This document shows positions 61,784-64,000 of a stretch of 64,000 bases of DNA, in pieces; the first letter of the stretch is position 1, and the number at the start of each line of letters is the position of its first letter. Both the position numbers and the translations under genes were made by a program. The notes under the pieces were generated by a model. It ran no database searches, was not told the origin of the DNA, and worked only from the letters and a program-made list of their open reading frames with translations. The DNA comes from Rapana venosa. Taxonomy: Eukaryota; Mollusca; Gastropoda; Neogastropoda; Muricidae. Location: assembly GCA_028751875.1 (NCBI GenBank), contig CM054135.1:11499467-11563466 (forward strand). Reading direction: 5' to 3'.

Positions 61784-61960
61784 TTTAGTGTTGTTTTCTT
61801 GTTTTAATTCTTTTACTTCCAGGATAGTCGAATGAATGTGTGTGTGTTTGTGTGTGTGTGTGTGTGCGTGTGTGTGTGTGTGTGTGTGTTTGTGTGCTTG
61901 CCTGCCTGCCGCGCGCCCATGTGTATATTTGCTTTCGTCTCGTGTGTGTGTGTGTGTGTG
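61545..61960. repeat. (GT)n microsatellites with a duplicated spacer
   Basis: Three long (TG)n runs. The spacers at 61620..61650 and 61672..61702 are near copies (CGAGTATA, GCATGTGTGCTTGCATGCC). Confidence 0.92.
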
Positions 61961-62214
61961 TGTGTGTGGCACTTAGTTAAAAATGACACTGTTTGATTGG
62001 AAAAGCGTTGGGGGTAATGAATCGCTTTACCTTTCTTTGTCTTCACTCTCCATCTTTTCCCAATCGTTCAGTTTTCCCTAATTAATCACTGCACTTGCAG
62101 TCAGCTACATGAATAGCTGTTTGTCTCACAAGGGGGCAATTAAAAAAAAGTAAATAAAGAAAGGAAAAAATAACTGTGTGGTTGAACAAATAAAAATAAA
62201 ATCGTTATGTGCGG

Positions 62215-62218
62215 GCGC

Positions 62219-62251
<33 letters not shown>

Positions 62252-62395
62252 GAACTTACATACACGTGTGCATGTGGGTGCTTGAATGCGTGGGCAACGC
62301 ACACATACACACGCACACAACACAACACACACACTCACACCACACACACACTCACACACACACACACGCCACACACACACACATACACACACACT

Positions 62396-62469
<74 letters not shown>

Positions 62470-62570
62470 ACACACACACTCTCAACACAACACACACTGA
62501 CACACAGTAGATATATATGGATGTGATGTGAACACACAGTGTGTGTGATTATATAAAATATAATGTGTGT

Positions 62571-62604
<34 letters not shown>

Positions 62605-62714
62605 TGCTCGCATATATGCATGCTGTGCATGTATTTCAGTTACAGCCTTTCCACCCTTTCTTACCCAAACACACACAAAATTCACACAAACACACACACA
62701 CACCACACACCCAC

Positions 62715-62749
<35 letters not shown>

Positions 62750-62810
62750 CACACACACACACACACACACACGCACGCACACACACAGACATACACACCC
62801 TCGCACGTAC
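62215..62810. repeat. (GT)n and (AC)n microsatellites in opposite orientation
   Basis: (GT)n at 62220..62249, (AC)n at 62300..62508 with a (TC)n core, (GT)n at 62563..62602, and (AC)n at 62690..62810. Such inverted tracts can pair with each other. Confidence 0.9.
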
Positions 62811-62899
62811 GCACACACATATCACTCCCTCCAGCACATGTACTGCAGAGCATCACGCGTGCGCTTGTATGCTACGCTACTCGTGTGTTGGGCCGAGTG

Positions 62900-63110
62900 T
62901 ATGGGAGCATTGCAGCCAGCCAGACTGACTGATGTAAATTGAACCCAGCAGCGCTTTGAATCGATAACTTCCTTCCTTCCTTCCTTCATTTTCTGGCATC
63001 AGTGTGAAGAGGGAACAAGCCGTGTGCCAGGCCACCTCTGGCCTACAGCTTCTGTGACCAAATGCAGCAGTCCAAGAAAAAGCCAGATCTCCTCCTCCTC
63101 CTCCTCCTCC
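62900..63110. other. Unassigned DNA with (TTCC)n and (CTC)n runs
   Basis: CTTCCTTCCTTCC at 62970 and CTCCTCCTCCTCC at 63091. Nothing else was recognised. Confidence 0.4.
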
Positions 63111-63114
63111 TCTA

Positions 63115-63390
63115 AGGCTCAGGCAGAAACTATTGCTGTCTGTCATATGAGCGAAAATGCGTTGCACTGCCGTTAAGTGCGCCTGACAAGTCAAGCCCAG
63201 TGCATCCGAATTCTGCAGGGTTGTGGAGAATTGTGATCTGTGAAGTAGTTCTGGGTGGACAAGGCAGGAGAATGGACCAAGAATGCAGAAATAGACAAGG
63301 AGGAGGAGGTGACAGAGAGCACAGAGAAAGAGAAGGGTAGAGAAGAGGGAATTCCGAGCACATAATTTCCAGCTGGTGGGGATGCTATTT
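63115..63390 (+). repeat. Dispersed repeat with CTGACAAGTCA core
   Basis: TGAGCGAAAATGCGTTGCAC, GTTAAGTGCGCCTGACAAGT, then AGGAGAATGGACCAAGAA and ATTTCCAGCTGGTGGGGATG. The same order occurs at 24490..25010, where the first part is present twice (24498 and 24698). Parts occur at 2270..2400 (inverted) and 39985..40060 (inverted). No tRNA boxes were seen. Confidence 0.7.
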
Positions 63391-63399
63391 TTAAAGAAA

Positions 63400-64000
63400 G
63401 ACACCCCCCCCCCCCCGCTGCATCCCCCATGGGGGTAGGGAAACAAAACAAAAAAACAAACAGAAAACCAACCCCAACAACAACAACAACAACAACAAAA
63501 GAGAAAGGGAGAAAGGTTTGACAATTTTTTTCCCTTTCTGCTGGAGTGAAAAGTGGAACTAGAATTTGTACTTTTAGCATTCATTTTCTGTTCGGTTTTT
63601 CACTTCTGTGAACTTTTACTAGGCTACTGCAAAGTGATTTGTTTGTATACATTTTGTTGGCTTTTTTTTCCAGAGGTAGACAATGAAAATTTATTGCAGT
63701 GAGCTCTTAAGCCATTCACAGGAGGCAAGTAGGAAAGGGGACTGGGCACAAAACACTTATCTAACTAAGGAGACCAAAACAAAGAAAATCATTACAGCTC
63801 AAATAATCATCAGGGCATGGATTCCACATCAGGGTTCTACAGCAGCAATGAACACACATTATGTACACTAGATTGCTGGGGGGGGGGGGGGGGGGTTGAC
63901 TGAGAGATCAATGAACAACATGTTTATGTTTTGCTGGTAAAGTTGTGCAAGCTATTTTAGCAGCACATCAAGGGGATTCATTGATTCATGCATTTTTGGC
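63400..64000. other. Window end, no gene seen
   Basis: C and G homopolymer runs at 63403 and 63879, a (CAA)n run at 63475..63498, and otherwise AT-rich single-copy sequence. Confidence 0.4.

Overview
This is animal genomic DNA, most likely from a mollusc and probably a gastropod. The evidence is spliced exons with GT-AG borders, long microsatellite-rich introns, several tRNA-headed SINE families carrying a MetaSINE-like core, CR1-like and RTE-like non-LTR retrotransposons, and a protostome-style peptide-receptor GPCR. The species cannot be fixed from the sequence.

The left 38 kb holds the 3' part of one plus-strand gene. Seventeen exons (1..37948) can be chained with consistent intron phases. 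They encode about 845 residues of a type I membrane receptor with the order (partial DB module)-DB-FN3-Ig-Ig-Pro-rich linker-DB-DB-FN3-FN3-transmembrane helix-cytoplasmic tail. The tail carries an NPxY, two YxN and one YxxL motif. The architecture matches the invertebrate 'Ig-like and fibronectin type-III domain-containing protein' family (C. elegans C25G4.10 type, with DB modules). The 5' end lies left of the window. Its introns are filled with SINEs and with minisatellites that often begin or end exactly at a splice site. A 4.3 kb G/T-rich array (26196..30520) and a 2.4 kb array (35300..37680) are the largest.

From 37949 to about 51000 there is a 3' UTR, single-copy DNA, a 32-bp minisatellite (42998..43770), trinucleotide tracts, several SINEs and 5'-truncated retrotransposon ends.

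From 50973 to about 56925 lies a near full-length but broken plus-strand RTE-like retrotransposon (element A). Its first ORF begins with a 2A-like motif and a coiled coil. A five-unit hairpin array and an inverted duplication follow at the ORF1/ORF2 boundary, then an endonuclease and a reverse transcriptase. A second RTE-like element (element B, minus strand, 53032..54956) is nested inside it with a recognisable target-site duplication. Short copies of both families occur elsewhere in the window.

The right end holds a CR1-like fragment (58141..58855, minus) and one intact, apparently single-exon minus-strand GPCR gene (59178..60260). Its upstream side carries three 95-bp tandem repeats, and then come long (AC)n/(GT)n tracts and a final dispersed repeat. 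The two host genes have no visible functional link.
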